Shown in pieces: positions 45,126 through 53,637 of a stretch of DNA of 64,000 nucleotides; position 1 is the first letter of the stretch, and every line of letters begins with the position of its first letter. This DNA comes from Alcaligenaceae bacterium (lineage in GTDB: Bacteria > Pseudomonadota > Gammaproteobacteria > Burkholderiales > Burkholderiaceae_B), in the NCBI GenBank assembly GCA_013416455.1, contig JACCES010000005.1:310001-374000 (forward strand), given 5' to 3'. A program made the position numbers and the translations under genes. The notes below the pieces were generated by a model. It ran no database searches. It saw only the letters and a program-made list of their open reading frames with translations, and was not told the DNA's origin.

Positions 45126-45983
45126 TCAGCCTTCCAGCAGGAATCGCAGTACGGCGTCGTTGAAATAGCGCGCGTTGGCGAGGTTCATGCCGTGGGCGGC
45201 CCGTGGCACTGTGACACGGCGGGCCTGCGGCAGCATCTCCATCAGCACGTCGATGCGGCTGCCGTAGCGGGCCGGGCTGAATTCGCCTCCCGCCAGCAGC
45301 ACCGGGAAATCGAATGCCCGCGCCAGCAGGCCGGGGTCGACGCTGCGGTGTATGTCGGCAAGCTGCGGCAGCAGCGTCCAGGCATTGGCGCGCACCATGT
45401 CCTTGAACCAGGAAACCGTCTGGCGCCAGGTGCCGGCCCCGTTGACGGCATCGACGAAATTGCCGATCACTTCGTCCAGGGGTTCATGCCCGAGCCTTCC
45501 GGCGATCTGTGCATGGACGGGCTGCGCCGGCGCCTCGCCGGCGAACGGGAAGCCGGGGTCGGCAAGCACCAGCCGTCCGACGCGCTCGGGCATGGCCAGC
45601 GCCGCTTCGGCCGCCACCTGGGCCCCGCGTGAATGGCCGATCAGATGAACGGGCCGTTCGGGCGACAGCAGTCCGCATAACGCGACCACTGCCTGTACGT
45701 GGCGCTCCATGCTGAAGGGCGTCCGGTTGTTTGCCGCGGGTTCACCCATCTGGCCGTGGCCGCCGTCCGCCGGGCCGACGGCCTCCGGCCAGCAGCCGGG
45801 CAGGCTCGGCGCCACGACGTGGAAATGGCGGGACAGATCCGGGATCTGCCAGCGCCAATAGCGGTAATCGCACAGTGATCCATGTATGAGCAGGACGACT
45901 GTTCCGTGGCCGGCCTCGATATGGTGGATGTGCGTGCCCGCAACGTGGCTGACGCCTTCCTGGAATTCTGGGGGGGTCTGCAT
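45126..45983 (-). CDS. alpha/beta hydrolase
   Basis: A 285-residue alpha/beta hydrolase. The oxyanion region is 'LLIHGSLCDYRYWRWQIPDL', the nucleophile elbow 'LIGHSRGAQ' (Ser about residue 118), and the histidine lies in 'VPRAAHGMNLANA'. It is the last gene of a leftward run behind the FecCD-type permease and ATPase (12 bp after the latter). In that position it could be a siderophore esterase, but nothing in the sequence proves it. Confidence 0.85.
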   Translation of the reverse strand: MQTPPEFQEGVSHVAGTHIHHIEAGHGTVVLLIHGSLCDYRYWRWQIPDLSRHFHVVAPSLPGCWPEAVGPADGGHGQMGEPAANNRTPFSMERHVQAVVALCGLLSPERPVHLIGHSRGAQVAAEAALAMPERVGRLVLADPGFPFAGEAPAQPVHAQIAGRLGHEPLDEVIGNFVDAVNGAGTWRQTVSWFKDMVRANAWTLLPQLADIHRSVDPGLLARAFDFPVLLAGGEFSPARYGSRIDVLMEMLPQARRVTVPRAAHGMNLANARYFNDAVLRFLLEG

Positions 45984-45995
45984 ATTTCCGGTATT

Positions 45996-46790
45996 TCAGA
46001 GTTTCAGAAGATCGTCGATGACGATCAGCGGCGTTCCCCGGCTGCAATGTTCCACGCGTGCGGCCACCAGAAAGGCCTGCGCAAGAATGCCGGGGTCCAG
46101 TGCCTGCCGCACAGGGCCCTGGGCGATCACCCGGCCATCGTGCAGAACCATCGCCTGATCGGCATAGCGCATCGCCATGTTCAGGTCGTGCAGCACCACC
46201 AGCACGATCAGGTCCTGTTCGGCCGCCAGGCGGCGCAGCAGCTTCATGACGTGGTGCTGATAGTTTGGATCCAGTGCCGCCAGCGGTTCGTCCAGCAGCA
46301 GGATGCGGGGCCGGTGGATCAGGGCCTGGGCCAGCCATACCAGCTGTTTCTGGCCGCCGGACAGTTCATCCAGATAGCGGTTCAGCATGGGCTCCAGACC
46401 CAGGCCGGATGCCATCTCGTCGATACGCCGGCGGGCTTCCGGGGAAGGGTGGCGATGATGGGCGTTGAGCGCCACGAGCAGGCAGTCGTACACGGTCAGA
46501 TGCAGGCCGCCCGGCGCCGACTGCGGCAGATAGCGAAGCGTCGCCGCGCGGGCCGCGGCGCCAAGGGGGCGCAGGTCGAGCCCGCCCAGATGCATGCGTT
46601 CCGCCGTGCATGGAATGAAGCCGGCGATGCTGCGAAGCAGTGTGGATTTCCCGACCCCGTTGCGCCCGAGGACGGCGGTCAGCCGGCCGCTATGCAGCGG
46701 CGCGGCGTCCAGCCCCTTCAGTATCTGGCGCTGGCCCAGCGTGCAGTGCAGGCCGCCCAGCAGCAGGGCGCCGCCTGTGGCGGTGGTCAA
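45996..46790 (-). CDS. FecE/FhuC-type iron-chelate ABC transporter ATP-binding protein
   Basis: A 264-residue ATPase. Walker A is 'GRNGVGKST' (about residues 43-51), the signature 'LSGGQKQLVWLAQAL', Walker B 'ILLLDEPLAALD', and the switch 'VLHDLNMAMRYAD'. The best start is the TTG at 46790, which has GGAGG 5 bases upstream and overlaps the permease stop as TTGA. An in-frame extension to 46970 lies inside the permease gene. It energises the adjacent FecCD permease. Confidence 0.9.
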   Translation of the reverse strand: MTTATGGALLLGGLHCTLGQRQILKGLDAAPLHSGRLTAVLGRNGVGKSTLLRSIAGFIPCTAERMHLGGLDLRPLGAAARAATLRYLPQSAPGGLHLTVYDCLLVALNAHHRHPSPEARRRIDEMASGLGLEPMLNRYLDELSGGQKQLVWLAQALIHRPRILLLDEPLAALDPNYQHHVMKLLRRLAAEQDLIVLVVLHDLNMAMRYADQAMVLHDGRVIAQGPVRQALDPGILAQAFLVAARVEHCSRGTPLIVIDDLLKL

Positions 46791-47824
46791 TGCAGCCTCC
46801 GGCGTGACAGCACCACGATGAAGAAGGGGATGCCGACCAGCGTGGTCACGATGCCGACCGGGATTTCTATGGTGCTGCTCAATTGCTTGGCGCACACGGA
46901 AGCCGACAGGAGGATGATGGCGCCGGTACAGGCGCTGGCGGGAAGAAACCATCGATGGTCCTCGCCCCATAGGCGCCGGGCGATATGCGGTGCGATGAGA
47001 CCGACGAACCCGATCACGCCCACCAGCGCCACGGTGGCGGCGGCCAGCAGACTGACGCGCAGCAGGGCCTGGCGCCGGACCGAGCGCGTGTCGATTCCGA
47101 AGCTGGAAGCGCGTTCATCGCCGAAGCGCAGCGCCGTCAGCGGCCACGCCTGCCACAGAGAGGCCGCGCCGCAGGCCAGGAAGATCGCGGCCAGCAGTGT
47201 CACTTCCGCCCAGCCGCTGTTGCCCAGGCTGCCCATCATCCAGTAAAGCAGGTTTTGCAGGGCGGTCGCGTCTGAAACGAGCTGGATCAGCGCCAGCAGG
47301 GCGTTGAAGCCGAACACCAGTGCGATGCCCAGCAGGACGATGCCCTGCTGGGCCATGTGCAGGCGCCTGGCCGCATGATTGAGCATCAGGCTGCACAGCA
47401 GGGCCATGATGAAGGCGTTCGCGGCGATCGTGTACTGAGGCGGAACGCCTTGTATGTGCACGCCCAGAGCGATGGACAGGGCGGCTCCCAGCGCAGCGGC
47501 GGACGATACGCCCAGCGTGAAGGGGCTGGCCAGCGGGTTGTCCAGCACGGTTTGCATTTCCGCTCCCGCGAGGCCCAGCGCCGCGCCGGCGGCAATCGCC
47601 ATGAGCGCCTGGGGCAGGCGCAGATCCCAGATGATCATCCGCTCGGCCGCCCCGGCGGACTGCGGGTCCCATAGGGTGTTCCAGATTTCCGCCCAGCCCA
47701 GCAGGGCCGCCCCGCTGGTCATGTCCATGACCAGCAGAAAAACGATGACGCCGGCGCCGCCGAGCAGCATCATGCTGCGGGAACCCTGCCGCCGGACTTC
47801 CGGAATGCTCGGTTCGGAAGGCAT
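46787..47824 (-). CDS. FecCD-family ABC transporter permease (siderophore/haem/B12 type)
   Basis: A 345-residue permease with about nine to ten helices. Family motifs are 'LRLPQALMAIAAGAALGLAGAEMQTVLDNPLASPFTLGVSSAAALGAAL' and 'VGVIGFVGLIAPHIARRLWGEDHRWFLP'. The start is 2 bp after the cpoB stop, so it appears to be transcribed with the tol-pal operon. No periplasmic binding protein or TonB receptor gene adjoins it, so the system is incomplete here. Confidence 0.92.
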   Translation of the reverse strand: MPSEPSIPEVRRQGSRSMMLLGGAGVIVFLLVMDMTSGAALLGWAEIWNTLWDPQSAGAAERMIIWDLRLPQALMAIAAGAALGLAGAEMQTVLDNPLASPFTLGVSSAAALGAALSIALGVHIQGVPPQYTIAANAFIMALLCSLMLNHAARRLHMAQQGIVLLGIALVFGFNALLALIQLVSDATALQNLLYWMMGSLGNSGWAEVTLLAAIFLACGAASLWQAWPLTALRFGDERASSFGIDTRSVRRQALLRVSLLAAATVALVGVIGFVGLIAPHIARRLWGEDHRWFLPASACTGAIILLSASVCAKQLSSTIEIPVGIVTTLVGIPFFIVVLSRRRLH

Positions 47825-47826
47825 TG

Positions 47827-48507
47827 CTACAGGAGCTTCAACCGGCTCTTGGCTGTCTCCGCGGCGTGGGTATCAGGGTATTCCTTGACGATGCGCTGAA
47901 GGCTGGCGCGGGCGCCATTGAGGTCGTTCAGTTCGACCTGGCTGGCGGCGATCACCAGCAGCGCATCGGCGGCGCGCGGGTCCGCGGGCGCGGCCTTGAT
48001 CATGGCTTCCAGCCCGCCGATCGAACCCTTGAAGTCCTTGATCGCATACAGTGCGCTGCCGCGGTAGAAACGCGCTTCATGCACCAGCGCGCTCTGGGAG
48101 TAGGCCTGTATGAACTGAGTGAGTTCGACGGAAGCTTCCCGGTACTGGCCGGCGCGGAAGCTTTGCATGGCCTGATCATAGGCGGCCTGTTCCGCCGGGT
48201 CTGCGACCTGTATGGAAGATTCGCTTGCCGCCGCGCCGCTCTGGGCACTGCGTTGGGACAGATGGCTCAGCCGTTCGACTTCACCCCGCAGGCGCGCCAC
48301 TTCCTGCTGGAGCGTTTCGATCTGGTCGGCCTGCTGCACACGAATCTGGCGGCTTTGCTCGACGAGGGTGCGGATCTGTTCGCGAAGATCGAGAATGGCG
48401 CGCCGCGCCTCGTCGTCGGCGAACGCATGGGCGGGCGCACTGCCCAGTGCGGTGGACAATGCGGCAGCCAATGCGGCGCGTCGAAGGACTGGGGAAATCA
48501 GGCTCAT
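47827..48507 (-). CDS. cpoB: Tol-Pal system protein YbgF/CpoB
   Basis: A 226-residue periplasmic protein. Signal peptide 'LRRAALAAALSTALGSAPAHA', then a trimerising coiled coil (about residues 33-80; 'QIETLQQEVARLRGEVERLSHLS'), then TPR repeats ('YDQAMQSFRAGQYREASVELTQFIQAYSQSALVHEA'). CpoB coordinates peptidoglycan synthesis with outer-membrane constriction. I chose the ATG at 48507 (MSLISPV) over an in-frame TTG at 48525. Confidence 0.93.
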   Translation of the reverse strand: MSLISPVLRRAALAAALSTALGSAPAHAFADDEARRAILDLREQIRTLVEQSRQIRVQQADQIETLQQEVARLRGEVERLSHLSQRSAQSGAAASESSIQVADPAEQAAYDQAMQSFRAGQYREASVELTQFIQAYSQSALVHEARFYRGSALYAIKDFKGSIGGLEAMIKAAPADPRAADALLVIAASQVELNDLNGARASLQRIVKEYPDTHAAETAKSRLKLL

Positions 48508-48531
48508 GTTCTCGTATCCGTTCAAATGAAA

Positions 48532-48559
48532 ACGCCGCGGCGGATGGCCGCCACGGCGT
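48532..48559 (-). terminator. stem-loop with T-run between pal and cpoB (possible attenuator)
   Basis: ACGCCGTGGCGG pairs with CCGCCGCGGCGT on the minus strand (12 bp, one mismatch, 4-base loop) and is followed by TTTTCATTTG. It lies between the pal stop and the cpoB start and would partly terminate messages leaving pal. Similar attenuation would lower expression of cpoB and the FecCD genes behind it. Confidence 0.6.
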
Positions 48560-48583
48560 CATGCAGCAATAGCGGAATCGATA

Positions 48584-49084
48584 TTATTGCTGATAAACGA
48601 TGTCCGCGCGGCGGTTCTCGGCGTAATCGGCCTCGGTATTGCCCATGGCGCGCGGGCGTTCCTTGCCGAAGCTGATTGCTTCGATCTGGGCGGAGCCCAC
48701 GCCCAGCAGGCTCATCATGCGGGAAACCGCTTCGGAGCGACGCTGGCCCAGCGCCAGGTTGTACTCGGAGCCCCCGCGCGCGTCGGCGTGGCCTTCGACG
48801 CGGATCCGTTGCTGGGTATTGTTGCGCAGATAGCCGGAATGCATCTCGACCAGGCTACGGTACTGCTCGGGAATGGTGTAGCTGTCGAACTCGAAATACA
48901 CCGACCGTTGCTGAGCCAGAGGGCTTTGCGGGTTGAACGGGTCCATGATCTGGCCGGTGGTAGTGGCGCCGTCCGCTCCGGCGCCGGTCGTCGTACCCGT
49001 TTGGTCCAGTGGTACCGAGCTGCAAGCCGCCAGTGCGGCAGTCAGAGCAGCGAGGGTAAGGCTTTTTGCGATGCGCGAGCTCAT
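48584..49084 (-). CDS. pal: peptidoglycan-associated lipoprotein
   Basis: A 166-residue outer-membrane lipoprotein. The lipobox LAAC gives Cys21 as lipidation site. An OmpA-like peptidoglycan-binding domain follows ('VYFEFDSYTIPEQYRSLVEMHSGYL', 'VEGHADARGGSEYNLALGQRRSEAV'). It links the Tol complex to the cell wall. The ATG at 49084 is chosen for the correct signal peptide length. Confidence 0.96.
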   Translation of the reverse strand: MSSRIAKSLTLAALTAALAACSSVPLDQTGTTTGAGADGATTTGQIMDPFNPQSPLAQQRSVYFEFDSYTIPEQYRSLVEMHSGYLRNNTQQRIRVEGHADARGGSEYNLALGQRRSEAVSRMMSLLGVGSAQIEAISFGKERPRAMGNTEADYAENRRADIVYQQ

Positions 49085-49120
49085 TCGATTTCCTTTAAAA
49101 GACAGAGTCACTCGTAACAA

Positions 49121-50539
49121 TCAGTCAGTAAATGGGCCCCAGACCGGTTCGCGGACCTTGCCGTTCAGCGCTGAAAGCGTCTGACGCACGCGCCCGTCGA
49201 CCGAGGTCACTGCGAGCACGCTGCGGCCGTCCTGGACCGAGCTGTAGAGGATCTGCATCCCATTGGGAGCGAAGCTTGGCGACTCATCGTCGGGACCCGC
49301 CGTCAGGAGCTGTTCCGAGCTGCCGGCCATGTCCTGCAGACCGAGCCTGAAAGCACCATTTCTACGTGTAACGTACACTAGCTTGTTACCGTCGGGCGAG
49401 AGGGCGGGTGAAATATTGTAACTCCCCTCGAAGGTAATCCGTTGCGCATCGCCGCCCGATACGGGCACCCGGTAGATCTGCGGGCTGCCGCCGCGATCGC
49501 TGGTGAAAATCAGCGAGCCGCCGTCAGGCGTGTACTGGGGTTCGGTATCGATCAGCGGCGAGCGCATCACGCGCCGCAGCCCGGAACCATCCACATTCAT
49601 GGTGTAGATCTGCGAGATGCCATCGCGGGAAAGCACCACCGCAAGCTGGTTGCCGTCCGGCGACCAGGCGGGGGCGCTGTTGTTGCCCTTGAAATTCGCC
49701 ACGGGGGTGCGCTGGCCGGTGCCGAGGGTCTGTACATAGACCACCGGCTTGCCCAGTTCGAAGCTGACATAGGCCAGTTGCTTGCCGTCGGGCGACCAGG
49801 ATGGCGAAATGATCGAGTGCTTGGAACGCAGCATGACTTGCGGGTTCTGCCCATCCGCGTCTGCAATTTGTAACTCATAGCTGTCGCCCGCCTGCAACAC
49901 ATAGGCAAGGCGCGTAGAGAAAACACCACGCACGCCGGTGATCTTTTCGTAGATGCGGTCGGCGATGCGGTGCGACAGGCGCCGCAGTTCGCGCTCGCTG
50001 CCGGCGAATGCAACGGCATCCAGCTGGGTGCGGCGGACGTTGTCCACCAGGCGATAGCTGATGTTGTACTGGCCGCCGGTCTGTGTAACGGTGCCGTAGG
50101 CCAGGTAATCGGCTCCGCGGGCGTTCCATTGTTCGGACGCGATCTCGCTTTCGACGCCCAGATTGGCGCCGGTGGCGTTGATCAGCCTGAACTGTCCGGA
50201 GCGCGAGAGATCGGCGCGAATGATTTCGGCGACGCTGTTTCCTTGCGCATCGCCGGTGAAGTCGGCGATGGCGATTGGATACTGAGTGGCGCCGACGCCG
50301 GAAATATCGACGCGCAGCTGTGCATGGGCCTGGGGAGCGGCCATCGCCAGCGTGGCAGCCAGCATGGCTCCGGCCCAGCTGCGCCACGAGGCCGCATAGC
50401 TGCGGCCCGTGCGTTCGACATCGTTCATTCGGGGGGTCGCATGCCGCCCGGATTCGCCAGGCACAGAATAATCCACAGGGATTGTCCTGTGTCCGAGCTC
50501 ATCCTCGTGGGCGAGGCTTGCGTTCGGGCTCGTGGTCAT
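49121..50539 (-). CDS. tolB: Tol-Pal system beta-propeller protein TolB
   Basis: A periplasmic TolB: an N-terminal domain beginning 'QLRVDISGVGATQYPIAIADF' and a six-bladed propeller with repeats such as 'SPSWSPDGKQLAYVSFE', 'APAWSPDGNQLAVVLS' and 'SPALSPDGNKLVYVT'. The start is uncertain. The ATG at 50539 has a good AGGAGA site but puts about 37 extra residues before the signal peptide. The ATG at 50428 gives a textbook signal peptide (cleavage after APQAHA) but has no ribosome site. I list the longer form. Confidence 0.94.
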   Translation of the reverse strand: MTTSPNASLAHEDELGHRTIPVDYSVPGESGRHATPRMNDVERTGRSYAASWRSWAGAMLAATLAMAAPQAHAQLRVDISGVGATQYPIAIADFTGDAQGNSVAEIIRADLSRSGQFRLINATGANLGVESEIASEQWNARGADYLAYGTVTQTGGQYNISYRLVDNVRRTQLDAVAFAGSERELRRLSHRIADRIYEKITGVRGVFSTRLAYVLQAGDSYELQIADADGQNPQVMLRSKHSIISPSWSPDGKQLAYVSFELGKPVVYVQTLGTGQRTPVANFKGNNSAPAWSPDGNQLAVVLSRDGISQIYTMNVDGSGLRRVMRSPLIDTEPQYTPDGGSLIFTSDRGGSPQIYRVPVSGGDAQRITFEGSYNISPALSPDGNKLVYVTRRNGAFRLGLQDMAGSSEQLLTAGPDDESPSFAPNGMQILYSSVQDGRSVLAVTSVDGRVRQTLSALNGKVREPVWGPFTD

Positions 50540-50554
50540 ATCTGGATTCTCCTG

Positions 50555-51979
50555 TCAGTCATACATTCTGTATGCGCCGTCGATCTGGCGCGGGTACTTT
50601 CCGCTAGGCGGAGCAGGGAAGGGCGAGCAAGCCGCAATCCCCTTGCGCACGGCTTCATCGAAACCCGTGATGCCGGACGAGCGGTTGATCTGCACTTCCT
50701 GGACCGTGCCGTCAGGATTCAGGGTTGCCCGGAATTGTACTGTCGGATTGCCGCTACCCCGGGGAGGAACGTTGTAAATAACGCGTGGCCGGATGCAGGC
50801 ACGGATTTTGGCGGCATAGCCGTCGTCACCGCCACCGCCGCCAGCCTGGTTGCGGTCGGCGGTGCCGCCAGGTATGCCGGCCGCACCCAGGGCATCGCCG
50901 CGCATGGCTGCGCGCAGTGCCTCGCGGCGGGCCGCGTCTTCCTTCGCTTTCTTTTCGGCGGCCGCCTTCGCGGCTGCCTCTTCCTTGGCCTTTTTGTCGG
51001 CCGCGGCCTTTCTGGCGGCTTCCTCTTTGGCCTTCTTTTCGGCGGCCGCCTTCGCAGCAGCCTCTTCCTTGGCCTTGCGCTCGGCGTCTTCCTTGGCTTT
51101 GCGCTCGGCGTCTTCCTTGGCTTTGCGCTCGGCGTCTTCCTTGGCCTTGCGCTCGGCCGCTTCCTTGGCCTTGCGTTCGGCGTCTTCCTTGGCTTTGCGC
51201 TCGGCCGCTTCCTTGGCCTTGCGCTCGGCGTCTTCCTTGGCCTTGCGCTCGGCTTCTTCCTTGGCCTTGCGCTCGGCGTCTTCCTTGGCCTTGCGCTCGG
51301 CTTCTTCCTTGGCCTTGCGTTCGGCGTCTTCCTTGGCCTTGCGCTCGGCCGCTTCCTTGGCCTTGCGCTCGGCTTCTTCCTTGGCTTTGCGTTCGGCGTC
51401 TTCCTTGGCTTTGCGTTCGGCGTCTTCCTTGGCCTTGCGCTCGGCTTCTTCCTTGGCCTTGCGCTCGGCTTCTTCCTTGGCTTTGCGCTCAGCCTCTTCC
51501 TGTTCCTGGCGCTTGCGTGCTTCTTCCAGGGCGATCTCAGGATCAGGCTCGGCCTCGGCTTCGGGCACGGGGGGAGCGGGAACAGGTTCGGGCGCTATTT
51601 CGGGTTCCGGCTGAGGTGCTGGAGCAGGCTCCGGAACGGGTTCGGGTTCCGGTTGGGGTTCCGGAGCGGGCTCGGGCTGTGGTTCAGGCTCCGGCTCCGG
51701 CTCGGGAGCAGGTTCCGGCTCCGGTTCGGGTTCCGGTTCAATGGCCGCCTCTTCTTCAGCGATCGGTTCTTCGGGTTGAGCATTGGGGGACACGCCATCG
51801 GTCCACAGTTCGACCTGGACGGGCTGAGGGGTGGTGGGGCTGGAAACGAAGCCGACCAGCATGAACACGAAAAGCAGGACGTGCATGCCGACCGCGTAGC
51901 CGAGTGCCCGCCGTTCCTCGCGCTGCTCTGGCGTGAGGGGAGAAATGCGGTGCGAAGTATTGCGTTTGAAAAGTGACAT
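50555..51979 (-). CDS. tolA: Tol-Pal energy-transducing protein TolA
   Basis: A 474-residue TolA. Domain I has one membrane helix (about residues 27-47, '[21 protein letters not shown]'). A Glu-Pro alternating region (about 80-150) follows. Next is a very long charged helix with 18 copies of the 8-residue unit AERKAKE-x (about residues 162-305), then Ala/Lys segments. Domain III at the C-terminus ('[41 protein letters not shown]') contacts TolB and Pal. It converts proton-motive force from TolQR into force across the envelope. The repeats also produce long false open frames on the other strand. Confidence 0.95.
   Translation of the reverse strand: MSLFKRNTSHRISPLTPEQREERRALGYAVGMHVLLFVFMLVGFVSSPTTPQPVQVELWTDGVSPNAQPEEPIAEEEAAIEPEPEPEPEPAPEPEPEPEPQPEPAPEPQPEPEPVPEPAPAPQPEPEIAPEPVPAPPVPEAEAEPDPEIALEEARKRQEQEEAERKAKEEAERKAKEEAERKAKEDAERKAKEDAERKAKEEAERKAKEAAERKAKEDAERKAKEEAERKAKEDAERKAKEEAERKAKEDAERKAKEAAERKAKEDAERKAKEAAERKAKEDAERKAKEDAERKAKEDAERKAKEEAAAKAAAEKKAKEEAARKAAADKKAKEEAAAKAAAEKKAKEDAARREALRAAMRGDALGAAGIPGGTADRNQAGGGGGDDGYAAKIRACIRPRVIYNVPPRGSGNPTVQFRATLNPDGTVQEVQINRSSGITGFDEAVRKGIAACSPFPAPPSGKYPRQIDGAYRMYD
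51065..51496 (-). repeat. 18 tandem 24-bp repeats in tolA
   Basis: Eighteen in-frame 24-bp units encode A-E-R-K-A-K-E-x, where x is Glu, Asp or Ala (GAG/GAA, GAC, GCG/GCC), filling 432 bp exactly. Third positions vary (GCC/GCT, AAG/AAA), which shows the array is not freshly expanded throughout. Because each unit is in frame, slippage changes helix length by 8 residues without loss of function. Confidence 0.95.
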
Positions 51980-51999
51980 CAGCGAGATGGCGCCAGCGT

Positions 52000-52446
52000 C
52001 TACGGTTGATCGGTCACGGGCGCGCCGTGCTGGTCGACCAGCAGGCCCAGGCGCGTGATGCCACTGCTTCGAAGCTGATCCATGATCTTCATCACGGTTT
52101 CATACGGTACACGGCCATCCGCTGAAATGACCACGGGTGTATCCGGAGCCATGAGCGACCGGACCTGCGGCACCAGGGTGTCTTCGGTGACGGGTTGCAG
52201 CTCGTTGCCTGAATCCCGCACGCGCATGGAAATGGCGCCGTGTTCATCGATCTGCACCTCGACCGGCTTGACCGGCACGTCGGAGGCGCGCCCCACGGAG
52301 GGCAGCTCGATGAGGCCCGGTGTGATCATCGGCGCGGTCACCATGAAGATCACCAGCAGCACGAGCATGACGTCGATGTAGGGTACGACGTTGATTTCGT
52401 TCTTCAACCTGCGGGTTCTTCCCCCGCTGTTGCGTATCGAAGGCAT
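52000..52446 (-). CDS. tolR: Tol-Pal proton-channel protein TolR
   Basis: A 148-residue ExbD/TolR protein. One N-terminal membrane helix contains the essential aspartate ('[27 protein letters not shown]', Asp about residue 25), followed by a periplasmic domain. The ATG overlaps the tolQ stop by one base (ATGA). It forms the proton channel with TolQ. Confidence 0.95.
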   Translation of the reverse strand: MPSIRNSGGRTRRLKNEINVVPYIDVMLVLLVIFMVTAPMITPGLIELPSVGRASDVPVKPVEVQIDEHGAISMRVRDSGNELQPVTEDTLVPQVRSLMAPDTPVVISADGRVPYETVMKIMDQLRSSGITRLGLLVDQHGAPVTDQP

Positions 52447-53120
52447 CAGCGCACCTGGCGTTGGAGAATGTTCAGGAACTCATCGATGAAGGAGTCGAAC
52501 CGGATGGACAGCCTGTCGATTTCGTTGGTGTAGCGGTTGTAGGCCACTACCGCCGGAATGGCGGCGAACAGCCCGATGGCGGTTGCCACCAGCGCTTCGG
52601 CAATGCCCGGGGCCACGGCCGCCAGCGTGGCCTGCTGCATCGAGGACAGGCCCATGAAGGCGTGCATGATGCCCCAAACGGTGCCGAGCAGGCCGATGTA
52701 GGGGCTGACCGACCCCGCCGACGCCAGAAAATTCAGGTGGGATTCGAGGGAGTCCATTTCGCGCTGGTAGGTGGCGCGCATAGCGCGCCGCGGACCGTCC
52801 AGCAGGGCATCGGGGCCGCTGTTCAAGCGCCTTGCCTTCATGAATTCCGTCATGCCGGAATCGAAGATGCGGGCGAGGGCCCCGTGTTCGTCGCGACGCG
52901 TGGCGATGGACTGCTGCAGTACCGAAAGGTCGCCGCCCGCCCAGAAATCGTCTTCGAATCGCTGGGTCTGTTCGCCCGCCCGCTTCAGCGCCGACCTTTT
53001 GCTGAAGATGTAGGTCCAGGAGAGAACGGAGATCGCCAGCAGTATCAGCATGACGAGCTGGACCGGGATGCTGGCGTTGACCAACAGGGAGATCAGCGAC
53101 ATGTCGCTCGTGGCTTGCAT
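52446..53120 (-). CDS. tolQ: Tol-Pal proton-channel protein TolQ
   Basis: A 224-residue MotA/TolQ/ExbB protein with three membrane helices: 'IPVQLVMLILLAISVLSWTYIFS' near the N-terminus and two helices in 'PYIGLLGTVWGIMHAFMGLS' and 'GIAEALVATAIGLFAAIPAVVAYN'. It lies 15 bp after ybgC and overlaps tolR. Confidence 0.96.
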   Translation of the reverse strand: MQATSDMSLISLLVNASIPVQLVMLILLAISVLSWTYIFSKRSALKRAGEQTQRFEDDFWAGGDLSVLQQSIATRRDEHGALARIFDSGMTEFMKARRLNSGPDALLDGPRRAMRATYQREMDSLESHLNFLASAGSVSPYIGLLGTVWGIMHAFMGLSSMQQATLAAVAPGIAEALVATAIGLFAAIPAVVAYNRYTNEIDRLSIRFDSFIDEFLNILQRQVR

Positions 53121-53135
53121 AGTGTGGTTCCGTGC

Positions 53136-53549
53136 TTATTTCAACAGGGTTCGAATCGTTGGGCCCAGGTCGACCGGACGCAGACTCGCAGCGTCGATGC
53201 TGCATATCGTGACCGTGGCCTGGCAAAGCAGATGTTCGCCGCATGAGGCGCGCTGCCCGAAACGGATCGAGGCGCGTCCGAGGTGGCGGACTTCGGTTTG
53301 AATGGTGAGCATGTCGTCCAGACGGGCTGGCTTGCGATATTGTATTTCAACGTCTTTTACGACGAACAGGCGTCGTTCGGTTACGGCGAGCCGGGACTGG
53401 TCTATTCCCAGCCCGCGCAGCCATTCGCTGCGGCCCCGCTCGAAGTACTTCAGGTAGTTCGCGTAGTAAACAATGCCCCCCGCGTCGGTGTCCTCATAAT
53501 ATACGCGAATCTGCAGCAGGGCAGGTTCGTGGCGGCTTTCCTTCAGCAT
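53136..53549 (-). CDS. ybgC: acyl-CoA thioesterase YbgC
   Basis: A 137-residue hot-dog thioesterase with the 4HBT motif 'RVYYEDTDAGGIVYYANYLKYFERGRSEW', including the catalytic Asp. It is the usual first gene of the tol-pal cluster, and homologues hydrolyse acyl-CoA or acyl-ACP at the membrane. I prefer the ATG at 53549. A TTG at 53561 would add four residues. Confidence 0.93.
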   Translation of the reverse strand: MLKESRHEPALLQIRVYYEDTDAGGIVYYANYLKYFERGRSEWLRGLGIDQSRLAVTERRLFVVKDVEIQYRKPARLDDMLTIQTEVRHLGRASIRFGQRASCGEHLLCQATVTICSIDAASLRPVDLGPTIRTLLK

Positions 53550-53637
53550 GGGTTTGTCCAAATATGTAACCCGCTCCGGGCGGACGGAGCGGGCGGCGCA
53601 ACGCCGCTTGGCGGCCCTTTGCGGGGCCGCCCCGGCA

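Noticed and set aside
51065-51496. CRISPR-like regular repeats
   Set aside because: The units are contiguous 24-bp in-frame codon repeats of tolA without unique spacers, and no cas genes are present.
49970-51976. A plus-strand open frame of 668 codons with regular [12 protein letters not shown]-type repeats, looking like a membrane protein
   Set aside because: The repeats are the antisense reading of the 24-bp tolA repeats. TolA has all its domains on the other strand.
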